DNA from: JAJEFO01 sp965209045
GTDB lineage: Bacteria; Pseudomonadota; Alphaproteobacteria; Rhodobacterales; Rhodobacteraceae
Direction: 5' to 3'
Length of the DNA: 64,000 bases
Assembly: GCA_965209045.1 (NCBI GenBank)
Contig: CBDBPW010000003.1
Span: forward strand, 1,612,001-1,676,000
Both the position numbers and the translations under genes were made by a program. This document shows positions 31,516 through 40,122 of the stretch, piece after piece (position 1 is the first letter of the stretch; every line of letters starts with the position of its first letter). The notes beneath the pieces are model-generated. The model saw nothing but the letters and a program-made list of their open reading frames with translations, did no database searches and had not been told where the DNA came from.

Positions 31516-32807
31516 CACTGGAATTCGGGCTCTGCCTGTTCACGCTGTTCGTGTTGGCGGGCATCGGCACGCCGGTTGCCTATTCGATCATTCTGGCGTC
31601 TTTCGTCTACCTCGCCGTGAGCGGTGCCGGCATCGGCATCGCCGGCAAGGTGTTGATGGACGGGCTGTACAACAGCTTCATCCTGCTCGCCGTTCCGCTG
31701 TTCATCGTCGCCGCCAACATCATGAACGCCGGCACGATTTCAGACCGGCTGCTTCGCTTCTGCGTCGGACTTGTCGGACGGTTCAAAGGCGGATTGGGCC
31801 ACGTCAACGTCGTCGCCTCCTTGATATTCTCGGGCATGTCGGGCTCGGCGGTCGCGGACGCTGCCGGGATCGGCAAGATCATCATCCAGATGATGACCAA
31901 GTCGGGCCACTACACTCGGGGCTACGCCGCGGCGATCACCGCGGCCTCGGCAACCATCGGGCCGATCATTCCGCCTTCGATCCCGATGGTGCTGTACGCC
32001 CTGGTTTCGAACACCTCGATCGGGTTCCTGTTTCTGGGCGGCATCGTGCCAGGTCTCATGATGGGCGTCGTCCTGATGGCGATGAACTACTTCATCTCGC
32101 ACCGGCGAGGGTTCCTGACCGAGGAAGCCGTGCCGGTTCGGGACTTGCCTGCGCTGACGGTCAACGCCTTTCCGGCGCTCCTTATGCCCGGCATCTTGCT
32201 CTATGGCATCTACGGCGGCGTCACCACGCCGACCGAAGCCGCCGCCGTCGCCGCGTTCTATGCGCTGATCCTGGCATCGACGTTCTACCGGGCGCTCAGC
32301 ATCCGTGCCTTCTATCGCATCCTGGTCGAAAGCGCCCGGTCCTCGGCGGCGGTTGGCCTGGTGATCGGCGGCGCGCTGATCCTCAACTTCGTCGTCGCTT
32401 CGGAGAACATCCCCGGAATGCTGGCCGATGCGCTTGTCGAGCTCGATGTCGAGCCAATCCTGTTCCTTTTGGGAGTCAACGCCCTGATCCTGTTGCTGGG
32501 TTGCGTGCTGGACGCCACCACGATCATCCTGGTGATCATCCCGCTGTTCCTGCCCACCTGCCGAGAGCTTGGCATCGATCTGGTTCACTTCGGCGTGGTC
32601 GCCGTCGTCAACTGTATGATCGGGCTGATCACGCCGCCCTACGGCATCTTGCTGTTCGTGATCAACGCGGTCACTCGCATCCCGCTTGGCGAAATCATCC
32701 GCGAAGTCATTCCGTTCCTTGCGGTCCTGATCGCCGCGTTGCTTGTCCTGATCTTCGTGCCCGATCTGGTGCTTTGGCTGCCACTCATGTTCGGCTACGT
32801 CGGATGA
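31512..32807 (+). CDS. dctM: TRAP transporter large permease (DctM), second system
   Basis: A 431-residue membrane subunit of normal DctM length with about twelve helices. GMSGSAVADAAGIGKIII, ATIGPIIPPSIPMVLYAL and GCVLDATTIILVIIPLFLP are hallmark segments. It is the last gene of the plus-strand arm; a hairpin follows at 32919. Confidence 0.94.
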   Translation: MTLEFGLCLFTLFVLAGIGTPVAYSIILASFVYLAVSGAGIGIAGKVLMDGLYNSFILLAVPLFIVAANIMNAGTISDRLLRFCVGLVGRFKGGLGHVNVVASLIFSGMSGSAVADAAGIGKIIIQMMTKSGHYTRGYAAAITAASATIGPIIPPSIPMVLYALVSNTSIGFLFLGGIVPGLMMGVVLMAMNYFISHRRGFLTEEAVPVRDLPALTVNAFPALLMPGILLYGIYGGVTTPTEAAAVAAFYALILASTFYRALSIRAFYRILVESARSSAAVGLVIGGALILNFVVASENIPGMLADALVELDVEPILFLLGVNALILLLGCVLDATTIILVIIPLFLPTCRELGIDLVHFGVVAVVNCMIGLITPPYGILLFVINAVTRIPLGEIIREVIPFLAVLIAALLVLIFVPDLVLWLPLMFGYVG

Positions 32808-32918
32808 CGGAAGTGCCGGCTTCCACAACGTCGGCCTCGAGCGATCCCTTTGCGAAGCCGGGAACCACCGCAGCGACCGAGACTGCCGGGACCCTTCCAT
32901 CGAGCTGTAGCTGATCAA

Positions 32919-32937
32919 GCTTGCCCGGGGGGCAAGC
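32919..32937. terminator. Hairpin between convergent dctM and dapA-like genes
   Basis: GCTTGCCC, GGG, GGGCAAGC: a perfect 8-base-pair stem with a 3-base loop, placed in the 192-base gap between convergent genes. No T-run on either side, so if it terminates it does so weakly or with help. Confidence 0.5.
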
Positions 32938-32999
32938 AGGCGGTCGGCGACAATGGGACCTTCGGTGCAGATCGCCCATGCGCAGCGCAGCGCAGGTTG

Positions 33000-33878
33000 T
33001 CACGCGGTCGCACGTCGCAGAAACCTCGCCGCAATCGCTGCGCGGGAATCGCCCCTCAGCGCCTGAAGTGGCGCGCGAACGTTGCTCCAGCTTGCGATGC
33101 CAGTTCTTGCCGCCATGGCTTGCTTCAATGCGGGAATGACCGGCACCGACACGATCAAGTCCACGTCCGAAGACAGCTCGGCATCCTCGACCCGAGTGTC
33201 GAACAAGGCTCGCATGCGCTGCGGATACAAGTTCGCCATACCGCAGATCGAACCGGCACATCCCATGGCTGCAGCTCTATGCAAGAGCCGCTCGTCCCCT
33301 ACCAGAACCGGAACCTCGCCGCTTGCCAGAAGCGTGCTCGTGTTGTCCCAGGACCCGGCGCTGTCCTTGATCGCCAAGATGCGGCCGGGGAAGTTTGTGC
33401 GCAGCCGCCTGACCAAGCCGAGCGACAAAGGGACATGGGTCACCTGCGGGATGTGATAGAGGACGAATTTCGCCCTCGCGTCGACTGCTTCAAACAGTCT
33501 TGCGTGCCAATCGAACAGCCCCGTGTCGTCCAAATCCTTGAAGTAGAATGGCGGCAGGAGCAGAAAGTCCGTTATGCCAAAGCTGCAGCCCTGTTCAACT
33601 TGCGACACCACATCCCCGATCGCCGACCCGCAAAGTCCAAGGGTTATCCTCTCATTCGGAACACCGCTGTCGATCATTGCTGCAATGGCAACGGATCGCT
33701 CGCTGAAGGCGATGGAGGCGCCCTCGCCCGTGGTGCCAAATGGCGTGACGCCGCTCGCGCCGTATTGCAACATCGTGTTTGCGTGCTCACAAAACAGCGG
33801 CACATTCAGGCTGCCATCCGGGTGAAATGGGGTAAGCAGTGCTGCAGAGATACCGAATTGCGCGATGTTCGTTCCCAT
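33000..33878 (-). CDS. Dihydrodipicolinate synthase/N-acetylneuraminate lyase (DapA) family protein
   Basis: A 292-residue TIM-barrel class I aldolase or dehydratase. The pyruvate-carboxylate loop GTTGEG is at 48-53, Tyr141 in VLYHIP is present, and the Schiff-base Lys171 sits in AIKDSAG. Genuine lysine-pathway DapA enzymes have other flanking residues, and this gene lies among sugar-acid transporters. A 2-keto-3-deoxy-sugar-acid aldolase or 5-keto-4-deoxyglucarate dehydratase role is therefore more likely. The aldehyde dehydrogenase at 37828 could then oxidise the semialdehyde product. Substrate is inference. Confidence 0.87.
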   Translation of the reverse strand: MGTNIAQFGISAALLTPFHPDGSLNVPLFCEHANTMLQYGASGVTPFGTTGEGASIAFSERSVAIAAMIDSGVPNERITLGLCGSAIGDVVSQVEQGCSFGITDFLLLPPFYFKDLDDTGLFDWHARLFEAVDARAKFVLYHIPQVTHVPLSLGLVRRLRTNFPGRILAIKDSAGSWDNTSTLLASGEVPVLVGDERLLHRAAAMGCAGSICGMANLYPQRMRALFDTRVEDAELSSDVDLIVSVPVIPALKQAMAARTGIASWSNVRAPLQALRGDSRAAIAARFLRRATA

Positions 33879-34118
33879 TCTGTGCCGTCAGAATCTGCTC
33901 AAGAAACGTGGCACATGCTATGGGCTGAGGTGTAGCTGTCAACGGAACATGTCGGGATTATGATTGCCGTCTACTGGTGACCTCAGATGGGAAATGCACG
34001 CGATGCCGAGAGTCTCTTGCTCGGGCTTGATCGCTGCGGACTTGGTGCTCGAAGCGGTGACATTTCCCGTTGAGGCGCGAAAGACCAGGCAACCCACACT
34101 GCTCATGTTCATGGGCAG

Positions 34119-36080
34119 TCAGGGCACAAGGGTCGCCAGCGATGGCACGGCGATCAGCAACAGGGCGACGAGTCCCATGACCCAAACGAAGGGCAACGCA
34201 CCAACAAATATGTCCGAGAGCGTTATGCCTGCGCCACGCAAGGTTGAACTCACGACATAGCAAGTCAGCCCGAACGGCGGCGTAAGCAGGCCGATTTCCA
34301 CCGCAATGACCGTCAGAATCCCGAACCAGATCGGGTCGCCCCCTAGCAGCAATGCTGCCGGAAGCGCGATCGGAACGACAATCAACATGATGGAAACGGA
34401 TTCAAGGAACATGCCCAGGGCGACCAGGAGCAGGACGTAGATGAGCGCAAATTGCCAGAGTTGAAGGCCAAGGCCGTTGATCATGCCGCCGATCTGCTGA
34501 ACGAACCCCGAAGATGCCAGCATGATGGTGAAGATGTTCGCCGAGAGTATCAGGAAGAGAACGGTCGTCGCGATCTGGCCGGTCTCCAGCATCACTTGCC
34601 AAAGCGCCGTGCGATCCAGGCGTCCGCGCGCGAAGGCATAGATCAACGCTCCTGCCGAACCGACCGCGCCGCCTTCCGTGGGCGTGAAGAACCCGTTGTA
34701 GATTCCGCCGAGCACCAGGACGATCAATCCCAGGACCGGTGCCAGAAGGATGGCGGCGCGGGCAGCGTTCATGTCCCGCGGTTCACCGCTCTCCTTGTCC
34801 AGGGTGGCACAGGCAAACACTTGATGCGGCCAAAGCCTGGCGCGCATCCAGATCATGAGGCACATCGCGAAAGCGAGGATCAGGCCGGGAACGACCGCTG
34901 CGACGAAGAGCTGGCCAACCGACTGCTCGGCCAGAAAGCCGTAGACGATGAGCAACAGGCTCGGCGGCACCAGCATTCCCAGGACCGAGCTTCCCGCCAC
35001 CACGCCAACCGCAAATCGCCGGTCGTAACCGTGGCGTATCATTTCAGGTGACGCGATCTTGGCGAACACGGTGGCCGAGGCGATCGAGGATCCGGTGATT
35101 GCGGCAAAGATCGTGTTGGCGGCAACGGTGGCGATTCCAAGCCCGCCCCGGACCGGACGCGTGAGCCAGCGTGCCACGACGAAGGTCTCCCGGCCGATGT
35201 TGGCGGCGGACACAACCAGGCCCATCAGCACGAACAAGGGCACAGCACTGAAAAAGTAGTTTGCGAGATATTCGTTTCCGGCAATCCCCAGCATCGCGTA
35301 CGGCAGCGCGATGCGCCCCTTGATGAGCCACAGCGCAACGAAGCCGACAAGGATCATCGCGATCCCGACATGCAGCCCCATGAGCACCACCAGGACAAGG
35401 ACGATCGCCGCGCCGGCCCCAATGGAAAAGTTGGACCAACCTGCGTCCATCGCGGCCGCAAATCCAAGATGCCAGGCGGCGTAGATCGCAGCCAGCGAAA
35501 GGACCAGAATCAGTGGCTTGGCAACTTTGACCGCCAAGAGATCGGCACGCAGCACGCTCCAGACGCGAAGGATCAGCGCGACGGCCGCCATTGCGCTGCC
35601 CAGGATGACCAGAAGGCGCAGGGGCCAGACCTGAAACGAAAAGGCGCCGGGAATGCCGACGAGCTCAGTTTCGTGGTAGGCCCGCGTCAGCTTGGGCCAG
35701 CCGGCCTGAATCATCAGGATCATCACGATGACGCCCAAGAGCGAGATCACGATTTCCAGGACGGTCCGGACGAAAGGCGCGTGGCGCTCGAAGATGTCGA
35801 GCACAAATTCGACTCGCGTCATGCGCCCGGAACGAAACGCGCTGCCAACTTGCAGGAACGTGGCGCCGACGAGCGAATACGCGACGATTTCGGTGACGCC
35901 TGGAATGGGGCTCCGAAAGAGCTCGCGCGCGATCACTTCCGCGCAGATCAGGACCATCAGCGCAAAGAACCACACCGTGCCAATGGCGCTTGAGGCCTCC
36001 GAAACAGGTCCAAAGACCCGGTCCAGAACCCCCGGCGCGCGCGCGTGGCGCCGGGGAGGCGTGTCAGGTGCTTCGGTCAA
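34119..36080 (-). CDS. TRAP transporter fused permease (DctQ-DctM), third system
   Basis: A 653-residue protein. The first 170 residues form the four-helix DctQ part (FALMVLICAEVIARELF, YSLVGATFLQVGSAFRSGRM). A linker with extra helices leads to DctM (LMGLHVGIAMILVGFVALWL, AITGSSIASATVFAKIASPEM, GMLVPPSLLLIVYGFLAEQS). Fused Q-M subunits are a known TRAP variant. It starts 15 bases after the binding-protein gene. Confidence 0.93.
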   Translation of the reverse strand: MTEAPDTPPRRHARAPGVLDRVFGPVSEASSAIGTVWFFALMVLICAEVIARELFRSPIPGVTEIVAYSLVGATFLQVGSAFRSGRMTRVEFVLDIFERHAPFVRTVLEIVISLLGVIVMILMIQAGWPKLTRAYHETELVGIPGAFSFQVWPLRLLVILGSAMAAVALILRVWSVLRADLLAVKVAKPLILVLSLAAIYAAWHLGFAAAMDAGWSNFSIGAGAAIVLVLVVLMGLHVGIAMILVGFVALWLIKGRIALPYAMLGIAGNEYLANYFFSAVPLFVLMGLVVSAANIGRETFVVARWLTRPVRGGLGIATVAANTIFAAITGSSIASATVFAKIASPEMIRHGYDRRFAVGVVAGSSVLGMLVPPSLLLIVYGFLAEQSVGQLFVAAVVPGLILAFAMCLMIWMRARLWPHQVFACATLDKESGEPRDMNAARAAILLAPVLGLIVLVLGGIYNGFFTPTEGGAVGSAGALIYAFARGRLDRTALWQVMLETGQIATTVLFLILSANIFTIMLASSGFVQQIGGMINGLGLQLWQFALIYVLLLVALGMFLESVSIMLIVVPIALPAALLLGGDPIWFGILTVIAVEIGLLTPPFGLTCYVVSSTLRGAGITLSDIFVGALPFVWVMGLVALLLIAVPSLATLVP

Positions 36081-36095
36081 TCAAGACGGCCTCTC

Positions 36096-37160
36096 TTACT
36101 GCGTCCAGTCCCGCAGCGGGTCGGACCCGCGTTCGCGGCCGCCCTCGAGGAAGGCCTTCAGGACTTCCGCTGCAGGAAGACCGGCCGAGGCGTTCAACGC
36201 AACCCAGTCACCGGCCAGGTCGGGCAGGCCGTTGACCCAGCGCAAGCGCTCCCCTTCCGGCAGTTCCGAGACAATGGCGCCCTGTTCCTCCATGGTCTTC
36301 AGGAAGCCGGCCTCGCGACCGCCAACCGCGTCGGCGACCATCTGGCTGTATTCCAGCCCAAGTTCCTTCAGCACGCCTTGGACGTCTTCCGGCAGGCTGT
36401 TGAACGTCTCGGCATTCATCGTCAGCGACCCGGTGATCGGGCCGCCCATGTCCACGAGCGTGATATGGGGCGCGACCTCGTGGATCTTGAACGGAAGCAT
36501 GCCGTTGATCGTCATGACGGCTCCGTCGGCAACGCCCGTGGAGATCGAGCTGTAGAACTCCGGAAACGCTGCATTGACCGCAACTGCCCCAGTGCCTTGC
36601 AACCAGTTGCCAACCGCTCCGCCGGCCAGAAGCTTCAGTCCCTGCAGATCGTCCAGCGAGTTGACCGGCTCCTTGGTGATCAGGTGATAAGAGCCATCCG
36701 CCATCGCTCCCAGATGGACCTGGTTGTACTTGGCCCATTGTTCATTCATTGCAGGCACTTTTTCGTGCAGCTGGTTGCCGATTTCGGTCAGGTCATGAAC
36801 GCCGCTGACCGCAAACGGCGCGTAGAAGTGAACGTTGTGAAGCGGGAGCTTCTCGGGTTCGAAGATCGTGCCGATCCAAGCCAGGTCCGCCAGGCCGCTC
36901 TCCACGCCCTCCAGCGCATTGAAGGCATTGAACAGCGAACCGGCGTAGGCTTCTGTCCACTCGATGCGATTGTCGCTGCCCATGGCCTCAAGCCGCTTGT
37001 TGGTCTCCGGCACGACATGTTTCGTGATGACCTCGACCCACGGCAGGAACGGTGGATGGCTGGAGCCGGCCGTCAGCTTGATGCTCTCGGCCGTGGCCGC
37101 GACGCCATTTGCCATCAGCAAAGCTGCCCCGATGGCAAGCGCACTTGAAAGTTTGGTCAT
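36096..37160 (-). CDS. dctP: TRAP transporter substrate-binding protein (DctP), third system
   Basis: A 354-residue binding protein with a signal peptide (hydrophobic LAIGAALLMANGVAATAES) and a GGGAGG site before the start. It belongs to a more divergent DctP subgroup: LTAGSSHPPFLPWVEVITKHV at the mature start, then LDDLQGLKLLAGGAVGNWLQ and PEFYSSISTGVADGAVMTING. It pairs with the fused permease downstream. The operon also holds an NTF2-like protein and an aldehyde dehydrogenase, pointing to an aldehyde-yielding organic acid. Confidence 0.9.
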   Translation of the reverse strand: MTKLSSALAIGAALLMANGVAATAESIKLTAGSSHPPFLPWVEVITKHVVPETNKRLEAMGSDNRIEWTEAYAGSLFNAFNALEGVESGLADLAWIGTIFEPEKLPLHNVHFYAPFAVSGVHDLTEIGNQLHEKVPAMNEQWAKYNQVHLGAMADGSYHLITKEPVNSLDDLQGLKLLAGGAVGNWLQGTGAVAVNAAFPEFYSSISTGVADGAVMTINGMLPFKIHEVAPHITLVDMGGPITGSLTMNAETFNSLPEDVQGVLKELGLEYSQMVADAVGGREAGFLKTMEEQGAIVSELPEGERLRWVNGLPDLAGDWVALNASAGLPAAEVLKAFLEGGRERGSDPLRDWTQ

Positions 37161-37197
37161 GGTTTACCTCCCAGTTTGTTGCTAGCCGGTCCCGGGT

Positions 37198-37818
37198 TCA
37201 GCCCCAGGAATGTCCGGCCCAAGTGATTGACTTCCCGGCCAGCCAGTCGGCGCCGGTGGCGTAGAGCGCTTCGACCTCAGGTCCCCTGAGGCCCGGCATG
37301 TCCTTCTTGACCGAATAGCCGACCTGCGACTGAAGATAGGCAAGATGCTGATATCCCGCAGGAAATGCGTCCAGAACCTCTTGATCGAGATCAAGCGTCG
37401 CGCCTGGCGCGATCGGGTCCATCCGGTCCTTTTCATAGATCGGCTGTCGCAGGCACATTCCCCATCTTCCGTCGCGCTTCTCAAGAAAGTCGAAGAAGCG
37501 ACCTGTGCAAACGACATCCACCAGAACGCCGCGAACCTCGCCGCGCTGAGAGATCGTCATCTTGGTTTGCGTGACGGCCCGGTCGCCTGCGGTCTCGCAA
37601 CTGAAGCCGCCCAGAAAATGCAGGATCGAAACGCCGCGCGCCCAGCCTTGCCTGTTCATTTCGATGAACTCGTCGGCCGTGCCTTGGGTCCAGGTGGCCA
37701 TCATGCGGCCGTCGTCGTGCCAGACCGTTCGGAACTTGTCCCAAAGGCCGGCATCCCGCCAGATGGCCCAGTTCTCGATCAGTTCGCGCAGCAGCAGCCT
37801 GTCTTGCCAATCGTCCAT
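37198..37818 (-). CDS. SnoaL/NTF2-like protein
   Basis: A 206-residue protein with an N-terminal cone-shaped NTF2 fold of the SnoaL_4 type (LLLRELIENWAIWRDAGLWD, VWHDDGRMMATW, then FDFLEKRDGRWGMCLRQPIYEKDRMDP). Members act as isomerases, dehydratases or small dioxygenase-like subunits; the role here is unknown. It lies 10 bases after the aldehyde dehydrogenase gene and 37 before dctP, clearly in the same operon. The C-terminal 60 residues extend beyond the basic fold. Confidence 0.8.
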   Translation of the reverse strand: MDDWQDRLLLRELIENWAIWRDAGLWDKFRTVWHDDGRMMATWTQGTADEFIEMNRQGWARGVSILHFLGGFSCETAGDRAVTQTKMTISQRGEVRGVLVDVVCTGRFFDFLEKRDGRWGMCLRQPIYEKDRMDPIAPGATLDLDQEVLDAFPAGYQHLAYLQSQVGYSVKKDMPGLRGPEVEALYATGADWLAGKSITWAGHSWG

Positions 37819-37827
37819 TGCGGCTTC

Positions 37828-39321
37828 CTAGAACGGGAGTTTCCGGCCGCCGCGCTCCACGGTCAGCCATCGGGTTTCGGTAAAGGTCTCGACCGACCAA
37901 CGCCCCCCGTGGCGCCCGAGCCCGCTGTTCTTCACGCCGCCAAACGGAATGGTGGGTTCGTCGTAGATCGTCGTGTCGTTGACATGGGCCATGCCGCTTT
38001 CGATCCGCCGCGCAACGGCTAGCCCACGCTCTTCATCCTGCGTGATCACCGACGCGGAAAGCCCGTATTTGCAGTTGTTGGCGAGCGCGATCGCCTCATC
38101 CTCGCCGTCGGCGAACATGACGTTGGCGACCGGGCCGAATACTTCCTCGTGGAAGATCTCCATGTCGGGAGTCACGCCAGTGATGACTGTCGGCTGATAG
38201 TAGAGCCCCTCTCGAGTGCCGCCCGCATGAAATTGAACCCCATCGAGTCGCGCCTGCGCCAGCCTCGCGTCGACCTTCCGGGCCTGCGTTTCGTTGATCA
38301 TCGGACCGATCTGGTTTTCAATTCTTGTGGGGTCGCCGACCTTCAGCTCCTTCGTGGCTGCCACGAACCTGGTCATGAATGCGTCTTCCAGCTTGCGGTC
38401 GACAATGATCTTTTCGGCTGACATGCAAATCTGGCCTTGATGGAAGAACGCCCCGAACCGGGCGGCGTTGACCGCCGCGTCAAGGTCGGCGTCGTCAAGC
38501 ACGATCAGGCTGTCCTTGCCTCCAAGTTCGACACAAGCCTTCTTCAACAGGCTGCCGGCCCTGCCGGCGATCGACCGGCCAACGGCTGTAGAACCGGTGA
38601 AGCTGATCGCCCTTACCTTGGGGTTCGACACAAGCTCATCCCCGACCTCGGCGACATTCTCGCGTGAGCACGACACGACGTTCAGGACGCCCGGCGGGAA
38701 CCCTGCCTCCTCAAAGACTTCGGCGATCATCAGGCCGCCGGTAACCGGCGTCTCCTCGGAAGGTTTCAGGACAATCGCATTGCCGACCGCAAGTGCCACC
38801 CCCATGCCGCGGCTGGACAGCAGGAGAGGGACATTCCAAGGGCTGATGACGGTGACCACGCCAAGAGGCTGGCGTTCGACAATGCTGGTCTTCAAGTGGT
38901 CCGACGGCATCGTCTCGCCCGACGGAAGGTAGGCCGCAGCCGCAGCCGCCCGGTAGATGCCAGGGGTGTAGCCGGTCTCGAACAGGCCCTTGCGGATCCA
39001 GCCGCCACATTCCGAGGTCAGGGCGCCGACGAAGTCGGCCCGCCGCTCTTCGAGGGCATCTGCCACTTTCAGCAGCAGCCGTGCACGTTCGGTGAACGGC
39101 AACGCCGCCCAGGCTGGCTGTGCCGCTGCTGCCGCATCGATCGCTGCCCTTGCGTCGTCACGCGTGGCGTCCGGGGCCTTGGCCCACACTTGGCCGTTGG
39201 CTGGATTGAAGACGTCAAAGGTACCGTCCGACGCGGAGCGCCAGGTGCCGCCGACCGACATTCCCTTGGTCTGATAGGACTCGGCAATGTCCTCGTTGAA
39301 CGGCAATGGTGGTTCGGTCAT
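37828..39321 (-). CDS. NAD(P)-dependent aldehyde dehydrogenase
   Basis: A 497-residue ALDH. The cofactor loop is FTGSTAVG (241-248), the general base Glu265 lies in VELGGKDS, and the catalytic cysteine is Cys299 in GQICMSAEK. The cysteine segment is like that of benzaldehyde/vanillin-type and some semialdehyde dehydrogenases. The start at 39321 has GGAAGAG upstream. It is the first enzyme gene after the interrupted GntR regulator and probably turns an aldehyde derived from the imported compound into its acid. Confidence 0.92.
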   Translation of the reverse strand: MTEPPLPFNEDIAESYQTKGMSVGGTWRSASDGTFDVFNPANGQVWAKAPDATRDDARAAIDAAAAAQPAWAALPFTERARLLLKVADALEERRADFVGALTSECGGWIRKGLFETGYTPGIYRAAAAAAYLPSGETMPSDHLKTSIVERQPLGVVTVISPWNVPLLLSSRGMGVALAVGNAIVLKPSEETPVTGGLMIAEVFEEAGFPPGVLNVVSCSRENVAEVGDELVSNPKVRAISFTGSTAVGRSIAGRAGSLLKKACVELGGKDSLIVLDDADLDAAVNAARFGAFFHQGQICMSAEKIIVDRKLEDAFMTRFVAATKELKVGDPTRIENQIGPMINETQARKVDARLAQARLDGVQFHAGGTREGLYYQPTVITGVTPDMEIFHEEVFGPVANVMFADGEDEAIALANNCKYGLSASVITQDEERGLAVARRIESGMAHVNDTTIYDEPTIPFGGVKNSGLGRHGGRWSVETFTETRWLTVERGGRKLPF

Positions 39322-39910
39322 GTCTCTTCCGGTTCGCGGTCTCAGACCGTCTGCAACAATGTCGGGATATGGTCGGCCTCACGCTGGCCGACGAACAGGC
39401 GGGCATACTCGAACGTGGCGTTGGAGTGTTCACGCATCACGGTCTCGGCTCTGGCAGCATCGCCACCTTCAATTGCCTTGGCGATGATCACATGCTGCGC
39501 ATGTCCGACGGACATGCGCAGCAGTTCCTTGTCCAGCAGGTCGGGGTTTGGCGCATACGTGCCCAAGGCGGCCATTGGCAGATGGCGGATCGGTTCGTAT
39601 GACAAGGCGATGTAGTCATTGCCACAGTCGCGCATGATGGTTTGGTGGAAGAGCGTGTTGGCATCCTGAAACACGGCCACGTCTTCCATGCCGATCTGGC
39701 GTCTGAGCACGATGCCTTCAGTCATTTCGATGCTGCGGGCCAAATTCTTGCGCGTGGTATCTAGCACCCCGTTCGAGGCCAATGCCGCGGCCGCCGCGCC
39801 CTCCAGGATGCCACGCAGCTTGATGACCAGTTCAAGGTCTCCAAGGCTGACCTTGCACACTTCGTATCCCCGGCCCGGCAGCTTCTTGATCAACCCGGTC
39901 ATTTCCAGGC

Positions 39911-39920
39911 GGGTTAAGGC
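39911..39920. repeat. Target-site duplication, left copy
   Basis: GGGTTAAGGC, identical to 41371-41380 on the other side of the element. A 10-base duplication fits IS4-family insertion. Confidence 0.9.
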
Positions 39921-39933
39921 CAATACTGTTGCT

Positions 39934-40122
39934 TTAAGCACAATTTGGGATGATTTCGGGCGTCCAGTCGTGCTGCCGGCGCGACACCGGACCGCGTTTG
40001 CGGAGGGGATAGCCGCTCATCTTCTGCCTGACGCCCCGCGGCCTGACCTGGCCGCGGCTGGAGACGACGCGCTCCTCGAGGATCTCGTCAATCACGCCGG
40101 CCGGCCGGTCCTCTGGGGGGGG
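39934..40122 (-). other. Out-of-frame C-terminal extension of the IS4 transposase
   Basis: Open frame continuing from the C8 tract to TAA 39934-39936. The basic text (KMSGYPLRKRG) looks like the normal tail of this transposase group. It is reachable only by a +1 shift at the tract. Confidence 0.6.

Noticed and set aside
39342..39941. Short GntR frame starting inside the IS as an independent gene
   Set aside because: Its first codons come from the IS terminal repeat; the true N-terminus lies beyond the IS, so it is half of a split gene.
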